From: Heligmosomoides polygyrus polygyrus
Lineage: Eukaryota > Nematoda > Chromadorea > Rhabditida > Heligmosomidae
Direction of reading: 5' to 3'
Assembly: GCA_947396885.1 (NCBI GenBank)
Contig: OX377202.1
Span: 19,902,001-19,966,000 of the forward strand
Length of the DNA: 64,000 nucleotides
The notes under the pieces are model-generated. The model saw nothing but the letters and a program-made list of their open reading frames with translations. It made no database searches and had not been told where the DNA came from. Positions 63,695 to 64,000 of the stretch are shown one piece after another. The position numbers and the translations under genes were made by a program. How positions within the stretch are numbered: the first letter of the stretch is position 1; every line of letters begins with the position of its first letter.

Positions 63695-64000
63695 AACAGA
63701 CATTTTTGACCTATGTGACCGTTCGATAATTCAAATGAAGCTTACAGTTCTTTCCTACGGATAACAATTCCTTCACTGATTTCCTGCGCAAAAAAAGAAT
63801 CGTGGGATAGCAGATAGAAGTGGTCTATTTCAAGGCGAGGAACGACGTTCCTGGTTTTCCTATCCCAATTCATCACGACTGGAATATCAAGGGGTCAGTT
63901 TTTCCCAGTAACTCCAGCGCACCAGGTCAAGTGTAGCGGACATCGTCCTGCGTGTGTAATCCCCGACTATTAAACTTTATGCATAAGGTCAACGACAGCA

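Overview
This is eukaryotic nuclear DNA, most likely from a clade V parasitic nematode (strongylid or hookworm-like). The evidence is AT-rich sequence, introns with nematode-type acceptors (TTTCAG, TTTGCAG), two split worm-like genes, and repeats dominated by mariner/Tc1, RTE, CR1, Penelope-like (PLE) and tRNA-derived SINE copies. The species is inferred and not proven. There is no bacterial operon, no CRISPR array and no intact long ORF. The longest ORF (389 aa) is a decayed PLE reverse transcriptase.

Two host genes are supported by splice sites plus domain matches, both on the minus strand. One is a PGAP2/Frag1-type membrane protein: exons 13816-13948 and 11495-11600 join in phase across a 2.2 kb intron full of transposons. 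The other is the 3' end of a muscle-type Ig (I-set) protein: exons 53521-53627, 53172-53262 and 51379-51501 join in exact phase to give one complete Ig domain and a stop. A third candidate locus (about 56840-57360, plus) has plausible exons, a 47-bp intron and AATAAA, but its frame is not settled.

Layout. 0-5 kb: mariner remnants, decayed foldback DNA and a GC-rich repeat. 5.6-8.5 kb: PLE with RT, GIY-YIG endonuclease and a hammerhead-like motif. 10-14 kb: ATTCGAAT-rich sequence, a tRNA-like element and the PGAP2-like gene. 15-16 kb: RTE 3' end and a SINE. 17-24 kb: foldback families B, A and C with a nested mariner and CR1. 25-27.5 kb: the most complete RTE. 27.6-35 kb: mariner, foldback A, SINEs and a PLE fragment. 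35-41 kb: CR1 and PLE tails, including a 249-bp palindrome with two opposed ribozyme-like motifs. 41-50 kb: SINEs, foldback A and a mariner. 50-54 kb: RTE tail and the Ig gene. 54-64 kb: CR1, PLE GIY-YIG, nested SINEs, a mariner and an RT tail.

The strongest hunt results concern mobile DNA. PLE tails carry small hammerhead-like cores (CUGAAGA...GAAA, no helix III) and are repeatedly arranged as inverted pairs. A tRNA-like element shows two 12-bp target-site duplications. A box of about 45 bp is shared by otherwise different foldback families. Three unrelated mariner lineages have each shrunk to 880-886 bp.
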